A stretch of 64,000 nt of DNA from assembly GCF_006363955.1 (NCBI RefSeq), contig NZ_CP040948.1:1-64000 (forward strand). The letters are read 5' to 3'. Below, one piece after another: positions 21,120 to 30,056 of this stretch; the first letter of the stretch is position 1; every line of letters begins with the position of its first letter. A program made the translations under genes and the position numbers. The notes beneath the pieces were generated by a model that was not told the DNA's origin, searched no databases, and saw only the letters and a list, made by a program, of their open reading frames with translations. The DNA is from Methylophilus medardicus. Its GTDB lineage: Bacteria > Pseudomonadota > Gammaproteobacteria > Burkholderiales > Methylophilaceae.

Positions 21120-21853
21120 GAAGCACACCATTCAGGATTCGGTAGTGAAGAAAACACGGATTTGAGCCCCTCACCCCAACCTTTGCGAATGCGGGCGTAA
21201 TAAGGGTCATCTTCTGTTAAGCGTTGCCGACAATCGGCGGTGAAACTGTCAGTGCGGTATATCATCAAATCAATCGGTAAAGCCACAGAAATGTTACTGC
21301 GGATGGTGGAGTCAAATGAAATCAACACACATTTTACCGCATCTGTGACATTGGTTTGATGTTTGATGACACGGTCAATGATTGGTTTGCCATATTTAGT
21401 TTCACCAATTTGCAGGTAGGGCGTGTCAGGCGTGGCTTCAATAAAGTTTCCTGCCGCATAGACATTAAACAGGCGCGGTTTTTCACCTTTAATTTGTCCG
21501 GCGACCAGAATGCTGGCACTGAAGTCTATGCTATGGTCTTTCAGCGCTTTACCATCACGCTGATGCACGGTGCGCATGGCGGCGCCAACCACGCTGGCCG
21601 CTTCAAACAGGGATTGAACGTTATGCAGATGCGCGTGCGGTTCAGCCGATTTGAGTTGTTCACGACAAAGATTGACGACCGATTGTGTAATGGCCAGATT
21701 GCCTGCTGTTAATAATACAATCATGCGGTCGCCGGGCACTTCGAAAACGTGCATTTTCGGCGAAATGGCCACTTGGTCTACCCCGGCGTTGGTCCGCGTA
21801 TCGGAGGCCAATACCAATCCTTGTTCAAGCAAAATACCGACACAATATGTCAT
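21116..21853 (-). CDS. Anbu, proteasome-related N-terminal nucleophile peptidase
   Basis: A 245-residue proteasome beta-subunit homologue of the Anbu family (also called betaproteobacterial proteasome homologue). Its N-terminus MTYCVG would expose Thr as the nucleophile once Met is removed, followed by LASDTRTNAGVDQV, a conserved block. Anbu forms open, lock-washer-like or ring assemblies in studied species; clear peptidase activity and natural substrates are not established. Upstream on the same strand lie genes for a transglutaminase-like protein, an alpha-E protein and a circularly permuted ATP-grasp, the known Anbu partners. Its stop overlaps the gmk start, so it is probably co-transcribed with gmk. 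Confidence 0.92.
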   Translation of the reverse strand: MTYCVGILLEQGLVLASDTRTNAGVDQVAISPKMHVFEVPGDRMIVLLTAGNLAITQSVVNLCREQLKSAEPHAHLHNVQSLFEAASVVGAAMRTVHQRDGKALKDHSIDFSASILVAGQIKGEKPRLFNVYAAGNFIEATPDTPYLQIGETKYGKPIIDRVIKHQTNVTDAVKCVLISFDSTIRSNISVALPIDLMIYRTDSFTADCRQRLTEDDPYYARIRKGWGEGLKSVFSSLPNPEWCAS

Positions 21854-21910
21854 AAGAAATAGGCACTACATTCTGTGTTTAAAAAAATCATCATAGCATG
21901 CGCGGGTGCG

Positions 21911-22747
21911 CTACTGCTGGGCAGCTTGTGCCTGTCGCTGTAACTGTTGTCTGTATTGTTCGCGCTGTTGATCCGTCAGGCCGCCGTGTAGATTGACGCT
22001 CACCAGACTCGCCATGCCCTCTAAGCCACCGCCCATGCGCGCGCCGGTAATTGGGCTAGCACTGCGGTAATCGAGACCATTCGCCAACCTGACATGTGTG
22101 TCATTCACGAGGGTACCGTTGGACACATCTAGCCCCAGCCATTGATTATTTTGCCAGACCTCGACCCAGGCGTGGCTCTGCATCTCTTGGCCTTCGGCGG
22201 TGAACAAATAACCGCTGACATAGCGTGCTGGGTAACCCAAACTTCGGCAACAGCCAATAAATGCATGGGCATGATCTTGGCAAACGCCTTTGCCGAGCTT
22301 GAACGCGGCGTTGGCTGGCGTATCGACTGTGGTCGCGCCTGGCAGATATTCTATGCGCGCGCGCAACGCATGCATCAACTCGGCCAGTGGCGCATGGACA
22401 AAACGCTGTGCAAACGCAGTCATCGCAGCATCAGCCTCCGTCAGCGGCGTCTGCCGCAGGTAAAGCGCGGTGGGCAACGTTGCATGAGTGGCGGGCGTTT
22501 GAACACCAGTTTCAACGGCGCCAGAGACTTCTATCAGCAACGCTTGGTGCGGTTGATCAATGACCAAGGTGTGCGACAAGTTTCCGAAGGCATCTTCAAA
22601 AGGCGTCAGTTGACCGAGAACCTTGATCTGCCAATGGTGGACCTGCTGTCCATCACCATTGCGCGGCGTCAGACGCAATTGCTCGATGGTGTAGGGCACC
22701 CTCTCGCTAAAAACATAATAGGTCTGGTGATCAATATTGAGCAACAT
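21911..22747 (-). CDS. Transglutaminase-like cysteine protease of the Anbu operon
   Basis: A 278-residue protein with an N-terminal bacterial transglutaminase-like domain (YTIEQLRLTPR) and a core papain/transglutaminase fold. The catalytic Cys is in KLGKGVCQDHAHAFI, His in SHAWVEVW, and Asp in LGLDVSNG, so the triad is complete. Such proteins are predicted to cut or form isopeptide bonds. ATG 22747 gives the family N-terminus MLLNIDHQTYYVF with a G-rich site upstream; the frame is open 24 bases further. It lies between the alpha-E and Anbu genes, and the shared operon implies a common pathway. Confidence 0.87.
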   Translation of the reverse strand: MLLNIDHQTYYVFSERVPYTIEQLRLTPRNGDGQQVHHWQIKVLGQLTPFEDAFGNLSHTLVIDQPHQALLIEVSGAVETGVQTPATHATLPTALYLRQTPLTEADAAMTAFAQRFVHAPLAELMHALRARIEYLPGATTVDTPANAAFKLGKGVCQDHAHAFIGCCRSLGYPARYVSGYLFTAEGQEMQSHAWVEVWQNNQWLGLDVSNGTLVNDTHVRLANGLDYRSASPITGARMGGGLEGMASLVSVNLHGGLTDQQREQYRQQLQRQAQAAQQ

Positions 22748-22849
22748 CGTTGGACGGGCCCCAAACCTCATTGCGCAGCCGTGTTTGAAACAGGCGGCGT
22801 ATGGTTACGCTCACTGCCAAGGCGTGTGCAATGAAGCTTTGCGTTGCGA

Positions 22850-23791
22850 TTAGGCCGTTGCGCTCAAAAAATTACGTTGAATTTCTTCACCCAGTTTGCG
22901 GTTGGCCAAAATAAATTCATCCAAAAAGTGATGCACACCGCCTGTGACAATATCCAAGATGCGGCCGTAATGGAGCTTGGCGTGCATCTGCCCCGCCAGA
23001 CGCTCTGCTTCGGTTTGCCGGCTACCAGCCACTTGACGCAAAATAGGCATAATTTCTGCGTAGCATGCGTGTAGTGAGCGTGGCATGTCCTCCCGCAGAA
23101 TCAATAACTCAGAGACTTTCATCGGCTCAATCGCATCACGATACACTTTTTGATACGCCTGAAAAGCCGACACAGAGCGTAGCACCGCACTCCACTCGTA
23201 ATAATCCACCGCGCCATCATTGGCTTCTTGCATCGGAATCAAAAATTCATACTTGACGTCGAGTAAGCGCGCCGTATTATCTGCCCGCTCCATAAACGTG
23301 CCCAAGCGTACAAAGCTGAAGGCCTCATCGCGCAACATGGTGCCAAAGCACACGCCACGAAATAAATGAGAACGACTTTTTACCCATTCACAAAATTCAC
23401 TCAGGCCTGCTTGCGTTAAATCCTGCTTGATATACTGGCCAAACTCTAGCCACAGGGTGTTCATGTTCTCCCAGGTTTCGGTCGTCATCGCCACCCGTAC
23501 TGCACGCGCATTTTCACGTGCGCTGCGCAGTGAACTATAAATACTGGACGGATTGTTGCTGTCCATCACCAGATGTTTAATCACGTTGGTGGCGTTTAGT
23601 TCTTTATATGTGGCGTCATAAATGTCACGAATGCCCGCGATTTCGAGCACCATGTCCCATAACTCTTCATCATTACTGTCAGAGGGCAATAATGACATGT
23701 TGTAGGTCACGTCTAACACGCGCGCGACATTTTCGGTGCGCTCGATGTAACGTGCCATCCAATACAGATGATCTGCGGTGCGGCTTAACAT
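22850..23791 (-). CDS. Alpha-E domain protein of the Anbu operon
   Basis: A 313-residue, almost wholly alpha-helical protein of the alpha-E (DUF403) family. It opens with MLSRTADHLYWMARYIERTE, the hallmark of the family, which carries conserved Arg and Glu residues. Comparative genomics links the family to circularly permuted ATP-grasp ligases, with a predicted role in making or modifying a peptide; the chemistry is unproven. Its start overlaps the end of the ATP-grasp gene by 7 bases, so the two are translationally coupled. No signal peptide or membrane segment is seen. Confidence 0.9.
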   Translation of the reverse strand: MLSRTADHLYWMARYIERTENVARVLDVTYNMSLLPSDSNDEELWDMVLEIAGIRDIYDATYKELNATNVIKHLVMDSNNPSSIYSSLRSARENARAVRVAMTTETWENMNTLWLEFGQYIKQDLTQAGLSEFCEWVKSRSHLFRGVCFGTMLRDEAFSFVRLGTFMERADNTARLLDVKYEFLIPMQEANDGAVDYYEWSAVLRSVSAFQAYQKVYRDAIEPMKVSELLILREDMPRSLHACYAEIMPILRQVAGSRQTEAERLAGQMHAKLHYGRILDIVTGGVHHFLDEFILANRKLGEEIQRNFLSATA

Positions 23792-25281
23792 ATGACGGCC
23801 TCTTTGGTAGTTTGTTGGGCAGCCATTTGTGACTGCATACTCTCGACACCGACCTCATCCCGTTCTAACACCCAGGTGTCTTTGGTGCCGCCTCCTTGCG
23901 AGGAGTTAACCACTAGTGAACCTTCTTTGAGCGCAACCCGTGATAAACCTCCCGGCACCAAGCTGACCGTTTTGCCCGAGAGTACAAAAGGGCGCAGGTC
24001 GACGTGGCGTGGCGCAATGCCTTGATCTACCAGCGTTGGGCAGGTCGACAAAGCAAGCGTGGGTTGTGCAATGTAGTTGGCTGGTTTTGAGACAATGCGC
24101 AAGCGGAACTCTTCGATCTCTTGCTTGCTGGCAGCGGGCCCGACCAGCATGCCGTAGCCGCCAGAGCCTTGTACCTCCTTCACGACCAGCTCAGGCAGAT
24201 GATCTAGCACATAGGCCAGATCATCTTCCTTGCTGAGTTGATACGTAGGCACGTTCTGTAGGATGGGAGACTCACCCAAGTAGAACTTAATCATCTCCGG
24301 CACGTACACATACGTCGCCTTATCATCGGCCACGCCGGTGCCTACGGCGTTAGCCAATGTGACGCCCCCATTGCGGTAGACGGAGAGCAGACCTGGCACG
24401 CCCAACAGGGAGTCGGGCTTGAACACCAGAGGGTCAAGGAAGTCGTCGTCAATGCGGCGGTAAATCACGTCCACCCTTTGCGGGCCTTGCGTGGTGCGCA
24501 TATAAACGGCGTTATTACGGACAAACAAATCTTGGCCTTCGACCAGCTCGATACCCATTTGCTGGGCGAGGAAAGCATGTTCAAAGTAGGCACTGTTGTA
24601 AGCGCCTGGTGAGAGCAATACCACGGTGGGGTCAGTGACGCCGGTTTGCGCAACCGACCGTAGATTGTTTAATAACACATGGGGATAGTGTTCAACCGGG
24701 GCAATCGGGTATTTTCTAAATAAATCAGGAAACAAGCGCATCATCATCTTGCGATCTTCTAGCATGTAAGACACGCCAGAAGGTGTACGCAAATTGTCTT
24801 CAAGCACATAGAACTGCGACTCACTGGTGCGCACCAGATCAATGCCTGCCACGTGTGCATAGACTTGGTTGGGCACATTGACGCCGACCATTTCTGGCCG
24901 GTATTGTGAGTTGGTCAGAATGGTGTGGGGAACAATGCCAGCTTTGATAATTTCTTGCTCATGATAAATATCATGTAGAAACATATTGAGCGCACGCACG
25001 CGTTGCACGGCGCCTTTAGACAAATGCGCCCACTCACTGGCAGAAATCATGCGCGGAATTACATCAAACGGGATCAGACGCTCGGCGCCATCCTCTTCGC
25101 CATAGACGTTAAACGTGATGCCAACGCGGCGGAATAAGACTTCAGCTTCGGCCCGCTTGGCGGCCAATTGCTGTGTGGGGACATCGCTAAGCCAGCGATT
25201 GTATGCCTGATAGATGGCGCGCACATTGCCCCCGTAGCCCTGCATTTCATCGAAAAACTGTTTGGCCGATTGCGTCATCAT
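23785..25281 (-). CDS. Circularly permuted type 2 ATP-grasp protein of the Anbu operon
   Basis: A 498-residue protein of the circularly permuted ATP-grasp type 2 family (DUF404/DUF407). Family blocks visible include QYRPEMVGVNVPNQVYAHV, YVLEDNLRTPSGVSYMLEDR, DVIYRRIDDDFLDPL, the glycine-rich VKEVQGSGGYGMLVGP, and the C-terminal HVDLRPFVLSG. ATP-grasp enzymes join a carboxylate to an amine through an acylphosphate, so a peptide-ligase role is predicted; the substrate is unknown. It is the first gene of the Anbu operon, with yicC and a long hairpin upstream at 25394. Confidence 0.92.
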   Translation of the reverse strand: MMTQSAKQFFDEMQGYGGNVRAIYQAYNRWLSDVPTQQLAAKRAEAEVLFRRVGITFNVYGEEDGAERLIPFDVIPRMISASEWAHLSKGAVQRVRALNMFLHDIYHEQEIIKAGIVPHTILTNSQYRPEMVGVNVPNQVYAHVAGIDLVRTSESQFYVLEDNLRTPSGVSYMLEDRKMMMRLFPDLFRKYPIAPVEHYPHVLLNNLRSVAQTGVTDPTVVLLSPGAYNSAYFEHAFLAQQMGIELVEGQDLFVRNNAVYMRTTQGPQRVDVIYRRIDDDFLDPLVFKPDSLLGVPGLLSVYRNGGVTLANAVGTGVADDKATYVYVPEMIKFYLGESPILQNVPTYQLSKEDDLAYVLDHLPELVVKEVQGSGGYGMLVGPAASKQEIEEFRLRIVSKPANYIAQPTLALSTCPTLVDQGIAPRHVDLRPFVLSGKTVSLVPGGLSRVALKEGSLVVNSSQGGGTKDTWVLERDEVGVESMQSQMAAQQTTKEAVIC

Positions 25282-25393
25282 GCTGGACCTTTGCCTTGCT
25301 TATAAAAATCAATTATATTAGAGCAAGCCGTGTGCCAGCAATAAATAATCTTTTAAATCAGTGGGATATCGTTTGGTTTGTCTGGCTGTTTTG

Positions 25394-25457
25394 GCAAAAT
25401 GCACCATAATGGTGCATTTTGCAATCACGGTTTTGGTGCAGTGCTGTTTGCACTGTA
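25394..25457 (-). terminator. Two adjacent hairpins between yicC and the Anbu operon
   Basis: A perfect 14-base inverted repeat (25394-25407 with 25409-25422, GCAAAATGCACCAT and its complement, one base between) follows a second repeat (25437-25444 with 25450-25457). Both lie just downstream of the minus-strand yicC stop. They probably terminate yicC and so separate it from the Anbu operon, but the AT-rich stem lacks a classic T-run, and an operator role for the 25394 dyad is possible. Confidence 0.55.
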
Positions 25458-25463
25458 GCAGGC

Positions 25464-26357
25464 TTATTCAATATTTTGAATCTGTTCGCGCATTTGCTCG
25501 ATCAGCACTTTGAGCTGCATAGACACTTGTGTGGTTTCAATGGCAACCGATTTTGAGCCGAGTGTATTGGCTTCGCGATTCATTTCTTGCATTAAAAAGT
25601 CTAACTTTTTACCCATGGCACCGCCGGCAGTGAGGATACGATCCATCTCGGTGATGTGTGATTGCAGGCGTGCCAGTTCTTCATCTACATCAATCCGCTG
25701 TGCAAACAGCACGATTTCTTGCCGCACTCGGTCGTCATCGGCTTGCATGGCTTCACGCAGTTTGGCAGTTAGCTTTTCTTGGTATTGACTTACCAACGTC
25801 GGTAACAATGGTTTCACAATGCTGATCTGATCGCGCACGCCTTGTAAGCGGTCTAACAACACTTGCTTGAGTTTGTCGCCTTCGCGCGCTCGGGCTGCAA
25901 TCAGCTCATCGATGGCTTGGGCTAATCCAGCGTGCAGGCTTTGTGCCATTGCCTCGGCATCCGCCGGCTCGGTGTGCAGCACGCCGGGCAATTTGAAAAT
26001 ATCTACCAGATTGATCGGTTGTGCCTGCGGAAAGTGTTGTTGTAATGCATTCAGGGTTTGTGCAATTTGCCCGACCATAGCAGGATTCAGTGTGAGCGTG
26101 GTCGCTGCAGTATCGCTTTTAAGGCTCATGCGACATTCGACTTTGCCGCGGCCCAATCGCGTCTGCAATTGTTCGCGGATTTGCGCCTCAAATTGGCGCA
26201 GGCTGTCTTCGATTTTAACGTGCAATTCTAGATAGCGATGGTTGACTGCGCGTAACTCAATCAGCAGCAGACCGCCAGGAAAACGTGCCTCAGTCGCGGC
26301 AAAGCCGGTCATGCTTAAAATGGATTGTGTTGGGGTGGTTTTTTTTGTCGTCATCAT
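25464..26357 (-). CDS. yicC: YicC family endoribonuclease
   Basis: A 297-residue YicC-family protein. In E. coli YicC has been reported as an endoribonuclease that acts on small RNAs. The N-terminal SMTGFAATEARFPGG block and the C-terminal half, with LARLQSHITEMDRIL, GKKLDFLMQEMNREANTLGS and the final VLIEQMREQIQNIE, are highly typical. It has a roughly 12-residue extension before the usual start, and ATG 26357 has GGAG at good spacing. It is divergent from the kinase gene, and lies next to rph/rdgB on one side and gmk on the other, a known neighbourhood now split by two insertions. Confidence 0.93.
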   Translation of the reverse strand: MMTTKKTTPTQSILSMTGFAATEARFPGGLLLIELRAVNHRYLELHVKIEDSLRQFEAQIREQLQTRLGRGKVECRMSLKSDTAATTLTLNPAMVGQIAQTLNALQQHFPQAQPINLVDIFKLPGVLHTEPADAEAMAQSLHAGLAQAIDELIAARAREGDKLKQVLLDRLQGVRDQISIVKPLLPTLVSQYQEKLTAKLREAMQADDDRVRQEIVLFAQRIDVDEELARLQSHITEMDRILTAGGAMGKKLDFLMQEMNREANTLGSKSVAIETTQVSMQLKVLIEQMREQIQNIE

Positions 26358-26389
26358 CGCGCTCCGGGCAAACTGGGGATTGTATCAAA

Positions 26390-26417
26390 TGCGCTATCGA
26401 TATGCGAAAATAGCGCA
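26390..26417. promoter_or_regulatory. Inverted repeat between yicC and the kinase gene
   Basis: TGCGCTAT (26390-26397) and ATAGCGCA (26410-26417) form a perfect 8-base dyad with a 12-base spacer in the divergent yicC/kinase gap. It could be an operator or a stem in the leader RNA. No regulator is known for it. Confidence 0.35.
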
Positions 26418-26453
26418 TAGATAAGATAAAAACGCTGCTCAGCCGGGCCTTTA

Positions 26454-27446
26454 GTGATTAAAACGGCGGGTTGCCTCAATAAATGCCATGATGGTGTCGT
26501 TAAAACGCTAGTGAAGCTCGCCAATAAATTCGATTTCGCCTTGCCGGTAGGCACGGTATTGCATGATTACACCATCACCCGGGTGCTGAGCCTGGGTGGG
26601 TTCAGTTTCGTCTATCTGGCGCAAGATGCACAAAAAAATACCATTGCGATCAAAGAATACATGCCCGTCACCTTGGCTGAACGTGATGGCGATACGCATA
26701 TTCGCTCAAATGGTAAAAATGAAGCGGCTTATAAGCATGGCATGAAGTGCTTTTTTGAAGAAGGGTTGGCGCTGGCCAATATCGAGCACAAAAATATCGT
26801 GCGGGTAAAAAACTTCTTTCGTGCCAATAACACCGTCTATATGGTGATGAAATACGAGCGCGGCAAGTCGTTGCAAGACTACATTATGGCCTTGTCGCAG
26901 CCGGTGCCAGAAGGCTTTTTAATTCGCATGTTTGTTGAATTGCTCAATGGTTTGCGCGAGGTGCATACGCGAAAACTGTTGCATCTGGATATTAAACCCG
27001 CAAACATTTATATTCGTCTCGATGGTTCGCCAATGCTACTTGACTTCGGATCGGCCCGGCAGGCCTTGTCCGAGGTAACGCTTGCGCCCACATACACACC
27101 GGGCTTTGCGCCGCCTGAACAATATATGGATCGCAAACATCTCGGCCCCTGGAGTGACATTTATAGCATCGGTGCCAGTATGTATGCCTGCTTGCAACGG
27201 GCGTCGCCAGTGGCGGCAAACTTGCGTCTCAAAGAAGATACACTGGTGCCTGCAGTTGTGCTTGGCAAACAGATATACTCTGAGAAATTGCTGGCGATTA
27301 TTGATACCTGTATGCAAATTGATTACATGTTGCGCCCACAAAGTGTGTTTTCGTTACAGAAAAAAATGATCGGCATTCGCGTCGTTGAAGACCCGCGCGG
27401 ATCGCTGGTGGATAAAATCATCAAGGTGCTGACCAAACCGCTATGA
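26454..27446 (+). CDS. Serine/threonine protein kinase
   Basis: A Hanks-type Ser/Thr kinase of up to 330 residues. It has the Gly-rich loop (VLSLGGFSFVYLA), the ATP-binding Lys in IAIKEYMP, a catalytic loop HLDIKPANIYI (Leu in place of the Arg of HRD), the magnesium-binding LLDFGSAR and the APPEQY segment. With no Arg in HxD, it would not depend on classic activation-loop phosphorylation. There is no membrane segment or sensor domain. The frame opens at GTG 26454; GTG 26511 (MKLANKFDF) is an alternative, and neither has a good ribosome binding site. It overlaps the phosphatase gene by four bases. Substrates are unknown. Confidence 0.88.
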   Translation: MIKTAGCLNKCHDGVVKTLVKLANKFDFALPVGTVLHDYTITRVLSLGGFSFVYLAQDAQKNTIAIKEYMPVTLAERDGDTHIRSNGKNEAAYKHGMKCFFEEGLALANIEHKNIVRVKNFFRANNTVYMVMKYERGKSLQDYIMALSQPVPEGFLIRMFVELLNGLREVHTRKLLHLDIKPANIYIRLDGSPMLLDFGSARQALSEVTLAPTYTPGFAPPEQYMDRKHLGPWSDIYSIGASMYACLQRASPVAANLRLKEDTLVPAVVLGKQIYSEKLLAIIDTCMQIDYMLRPQSVFSLQKKMIGIRVVEDPRGSLVDKIIKVLTKPL

Positions 27447-28360
27447 AATTCACCATTGCACAAGGGAGCCGTCAGGGGCCGCGCCCTTATAACCAAGACC
27501 GGCTGGCCTACTCTTACCATAGAAATGCTATTTTTCTGGTGTTGGCAGATGGCATGGGCGGTCATGCGCATGGGGATGTGGCCGCCGAGATCGCTGTGAA
27601 AACCATGATAGAGGCGTTTCAGCGGGAATCACAGCCCATGATCACGCAACCTGCCCAATTTTTGCGTGAGCAAATTGCGCAGGCGCACAATGTGATTGAG
27701 AATGTGCGCTTGCAAAAACGCTTGATGGAGTCCCCGAGGACCACGATTGTGGTGGCGCTGATTCAGCAAAACAAGTTGTTTTGTGCGCATGTCGGTGATT
27801 CCAGACTATATCTTTACCGTAACGGCCTAGTCGATCACCAGACCGAAGACCACTCTGTCGTGCAATCGCTGTTGCGCGAGGGTAAAATCTCAGCCGATGA
27901 AGTCGACCACCATCCGCACCGCAATAAAATTTATAATTGTGTCGGTGGTGACCGGGCGCCGAATGTGGAGTTGGCCGCGCCGATTCCATTGCGTGAGGGT
28001 GACGTGATTCTGTTATGCTCCGATGGCGTTTGGAATGCCGTGCCCGATATCAGTATGGCGCAACATATGTTGGCGGCGGATATCAATGATGGCGTCAACA
28101 GATTACTAGACGATGCCGACGCAGCGAGTATCACGGTTGGCGATAACATGAGTGCGATTGCCCTGCAGTGGGGGCAGCGTGTCATTAACCCATTGACCAT
28201 CTCTACGCTAGATTTGCCAGTGGATGTGACCACGACCATGATGAACGCCGCCGCGCCTGTATCTAGCGCCTATGGGTTAGATCTCACCGACGACGAGATT
28301 GAAAAGGCCATAGCCGAAATTCAGGAAGCGCTGGGGAGAACCCAGCAACACATTAAATAA
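27443..28360 (+). CDS. PP2C-family serine/threonine phosphatase
   Basis: A 305-residue metal-dependent protein phosphatase that should reverse the action of the kinase encoded just before it. Family motifs are NQDRLAYS, LADGMGGHAHGDVAAE (metal-binding Asp and Gly), FCAHVGDSRLYLYRNG, EDHSVVQSLL and LLCSDGVWNAV. A C-terminal tail of about 60 residues after the catalytic domain has no recognised motif. It is translationally coupled to the kinase (ATGA overlap). The pair sits between yicC and rph, so it may sense or adjust RNA metabolism or growth; this is inference from position only. Confidence 0.92.
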   Translation: MKFTIAQGSRQGPRPYNQDRLAYSYHRNAIFLVLADGMGGHAHGDVAAEIAVKTMIEAFQRESQPMITQPAQFLREQIAQAHNVIENVRLQKRLMESPRTTIVVALIQQNKLFCAHVGDSRLYLYRNGLVDHQTEDHSVVQSLLREGKISADEVDHHPHRNKIYNCVGGDRAPNVELAAPIPLREGDVILLCSDGVWNAVPDISMAQHMLAADINDGVNRLLDDADAASITVGDNMSAIALQWGQRVINPLTISTLDLPVDVTTTMMNAAAPVSSAYGLDLTDDEIEKAIAEIQEALGRTQQHIK

Positions 28361-28457
28361 TTCGAACCGATGAATGGATGATGCAAGACAGGGTGCCCTT
28401 ATTCCTGAGCCTGCATCGCCATTTCGACGTGATGACCAGCTTAGAAAGTAATCAACC

Positions 28458-29177
28458 ATGACCAGACCAAGTCAGCGTGCCAACGATCAGTTGCGCACCA
28501 TCGAAATTATTCGCCACTATACCAAGCACGCAGAAGGCGCGGTGCTGATTAAATTTGGCGATACCCATGTCATTTGCACGGCCAGTGTCGAAGAAAAAGT
28601 GCCTGGGTTTTTGAAAGGCAAAGGCCAGGGTTGGGTGACTGCTGAGTACGGCATGTTGCCACGCTCTACTGGCTCACGCATGGATCGCGAGGCGGCGCGC
28701 GGTAAGCAAAGCGGTCGTACGCAAGAAATCCAGCGCTTAATCGGCCGCAGCCTGCGCGCGGTGATTGACTTGCAAAAACTGGGCGAGCGCACGATTCATT
28801 TCGATTGTGATGTCATTCAGGCCGATGGCGGCACCCGCACCGCCAGCATTACCGGCGCCTATGTCGCCATGGTCGATGCGGTAGGCACCTTGCTGCAAAA
28901 GGGCTTGCTCACTGAAACCCCAATCACAGACTCTGTGGCAGCCATCTCGGTGGGGGTCTACCAAGGTCAACCGGTGCTCGACCTCGATTATATTGAAGAC
29001 TCCGATTGCGATACGGACATGAACGTCGTCATGACTGGCAACGGTGGTTTCGTTGAAATTCAGGGCACGGCCGAAGGGGAGCCATTCAGCCGCCAAACCA
29101 TGGATCAGATGTTAGATTTGGCGGCCCAAGGCATTCAAACATTGGCACAATTGCAAACACAGGCCCTAGCGACATAA
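28458..29177 (+). CDS. rph: Ribonuclease PH
   Basis: Phosphorolytic 3'-5' exoribonuclease that trims tRNA 3' ends and helps degrade RNA. The 239-residue protein has the normal length and the conserved N-terminal [15 protein letters not shown], the active-site region [35 protein letters not shown], and [20 protein letters not shown]. It is followed 2 bases later by rdgB, a common pairing. Confidence 0.97.
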   Translation: MTRPSQRANDQLRTIEIIRHYTKHAEGAVLIKFGDTHVICTASVEEKVPGFLKGKGQGWVTAEYGMLPRSTGSRMDREAARGKQSGRTQEIQRLIGRSLRAVIDLQKLGERTIHFDCDVIQADGGTRTASITGAYVAMVDAVGTLLQKGLLTETPITDSVAAISVGVYQGQPVLDLDYIEDSDCDTDMNVVMTGNGGFVEIQGTAEGEPFSRQTMDQMLDLAAQGIQTLAQLQTQALAT

Positions 29178-29179
29178 CC

Positions 29180-29800
29180 ATGGCCTTATCGTTTAATAAA
29201 CTGGTGATTGCCTCTGGTAACAAAGGCAAAATCCGTGAGATCGCGCATGTTTTGGCGCCCTTGAATATTGAGATTGTGTCGCAATCTGAATTCAACGTCC
29301 CGGAATGTCCTGAGCCCTATGACACCTTTGTTGAAAACGCGCTCGCCAAAGCACGGCATGCGAGCCAACATACCGGCCTGCCCGCGCTGGCGGATGATTC
29401 CGGCTTGTGCGTGAATGCCTTGCAAGGCGCGCCGGGCGTGATTTCGGCGCGTTATGCGGGGCCATTGCCTGCGGGTAGCCTGCTCACGCAGGATGAACGC
29501 AATAACGATAAACTGCTCACCGTGATGTCGCGCGAGAGTGACCGCCGCGCTTATTTTTATAGTGTGCTGGTGCTGGTGCGCTCGCCACATGATCCACAGC
29601 CTATCATCGCCGATGGCCTTTGGCTGGGTGAAATTTTGCGCGAGTTTCGCGGGTCTGATGGGTTTGGCTACGACCCATTGTTTATGGATCTCGAAACACG
29701 CAAAACCGTGGCGGAATTACCTTTAGAAGTAAAAAGCAAAATGAGCCACCGAGGCCAAGCTTTGGTAAAATTGTGGCAGGCTTTACAGCAAAGCCAGTGA
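29180..29800 (+). CDS. rdgB: XTP/dITP diphosphatase (RdgB/HAM1 family)
   Basis: Hydrolyses non-canonical purine nucleoside triphosphates (XTP, dITP) to keep them out of DNA and RNA. The 206-residue protein has the nucleotide-binding ASGNKGKIREI, the conserved LADDSGLCVNALQGAPGV followed by SARYAG, and FGYDPLFM. It is co-transcribed with rph at 2-base spacing, and probably with the small gene and recQ that follow. Confidence 0.96.
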   Translation: MALSFNKLVIASGNKGKIREIAHVLAPLNIEIVSQSEFNVPECPEPYDTFVENALAKARHASQHTGLPALADDSGLCVNALQGAPGVISARYAGPLPAGSLLTQDERNNDKLLTVMSRESDRRAYFYSVLVLVRSPHDPQPIIADGLWLGEILREFRGSDGFGYDPLFMDLETRKTVAELPLEVKSKMSHRGQALVKLWQALQQSQ

Positions 29801-29828
29801 ACGAGTCAGTCTGTGAAAGAACAAATGT

Positions 29829-30044
29829 ATGACTAACGAATGGCCTAAATGGCTACGTGACGATGGTTCGGTGGTTTCTTGTACCGAAAAAGTCAAAGTC
29901 ATGTCTGAAAATTTTGATGAACTCAAACAAATCGCACAAGATGCGTTGGAGGATGGCTTGCTGATGGAAGTCAGCGAGGCACAAATGCGCGAGGCACTGC
30001 ACCAATTAGTCGACCAACTCATTAATCCTTACCACAAAATTTAG
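29829..30044 (+). CDS. Small conserved-looking hypothetical protein, 71 residues
   Basis: A 71-residue acidic and helical protein with no signal peptide. It starts MTNEWPKWLRDDGSVVSCTE and the rest (FDELKQIAQDALEDGLLME) looks amphipathic. I do not recognise the family. It lies 28 bases after rdgB and ends 12 bases before recQ on the same strand, so it is probably translated as part of that operon. A purine-rich stretch (GAAAGAACAA) lies before ATG 29829. No function is proposed. Confidence 0.65.
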   Translation: MTNEWPKWLRDDGSVVSCTEKVKVMSENFDELKQIAQDALEDGLLMEVSEAQMREALHQLVDQLINPYHKI

Positions 30045-30056
30045 GCTTGCCCTGAC

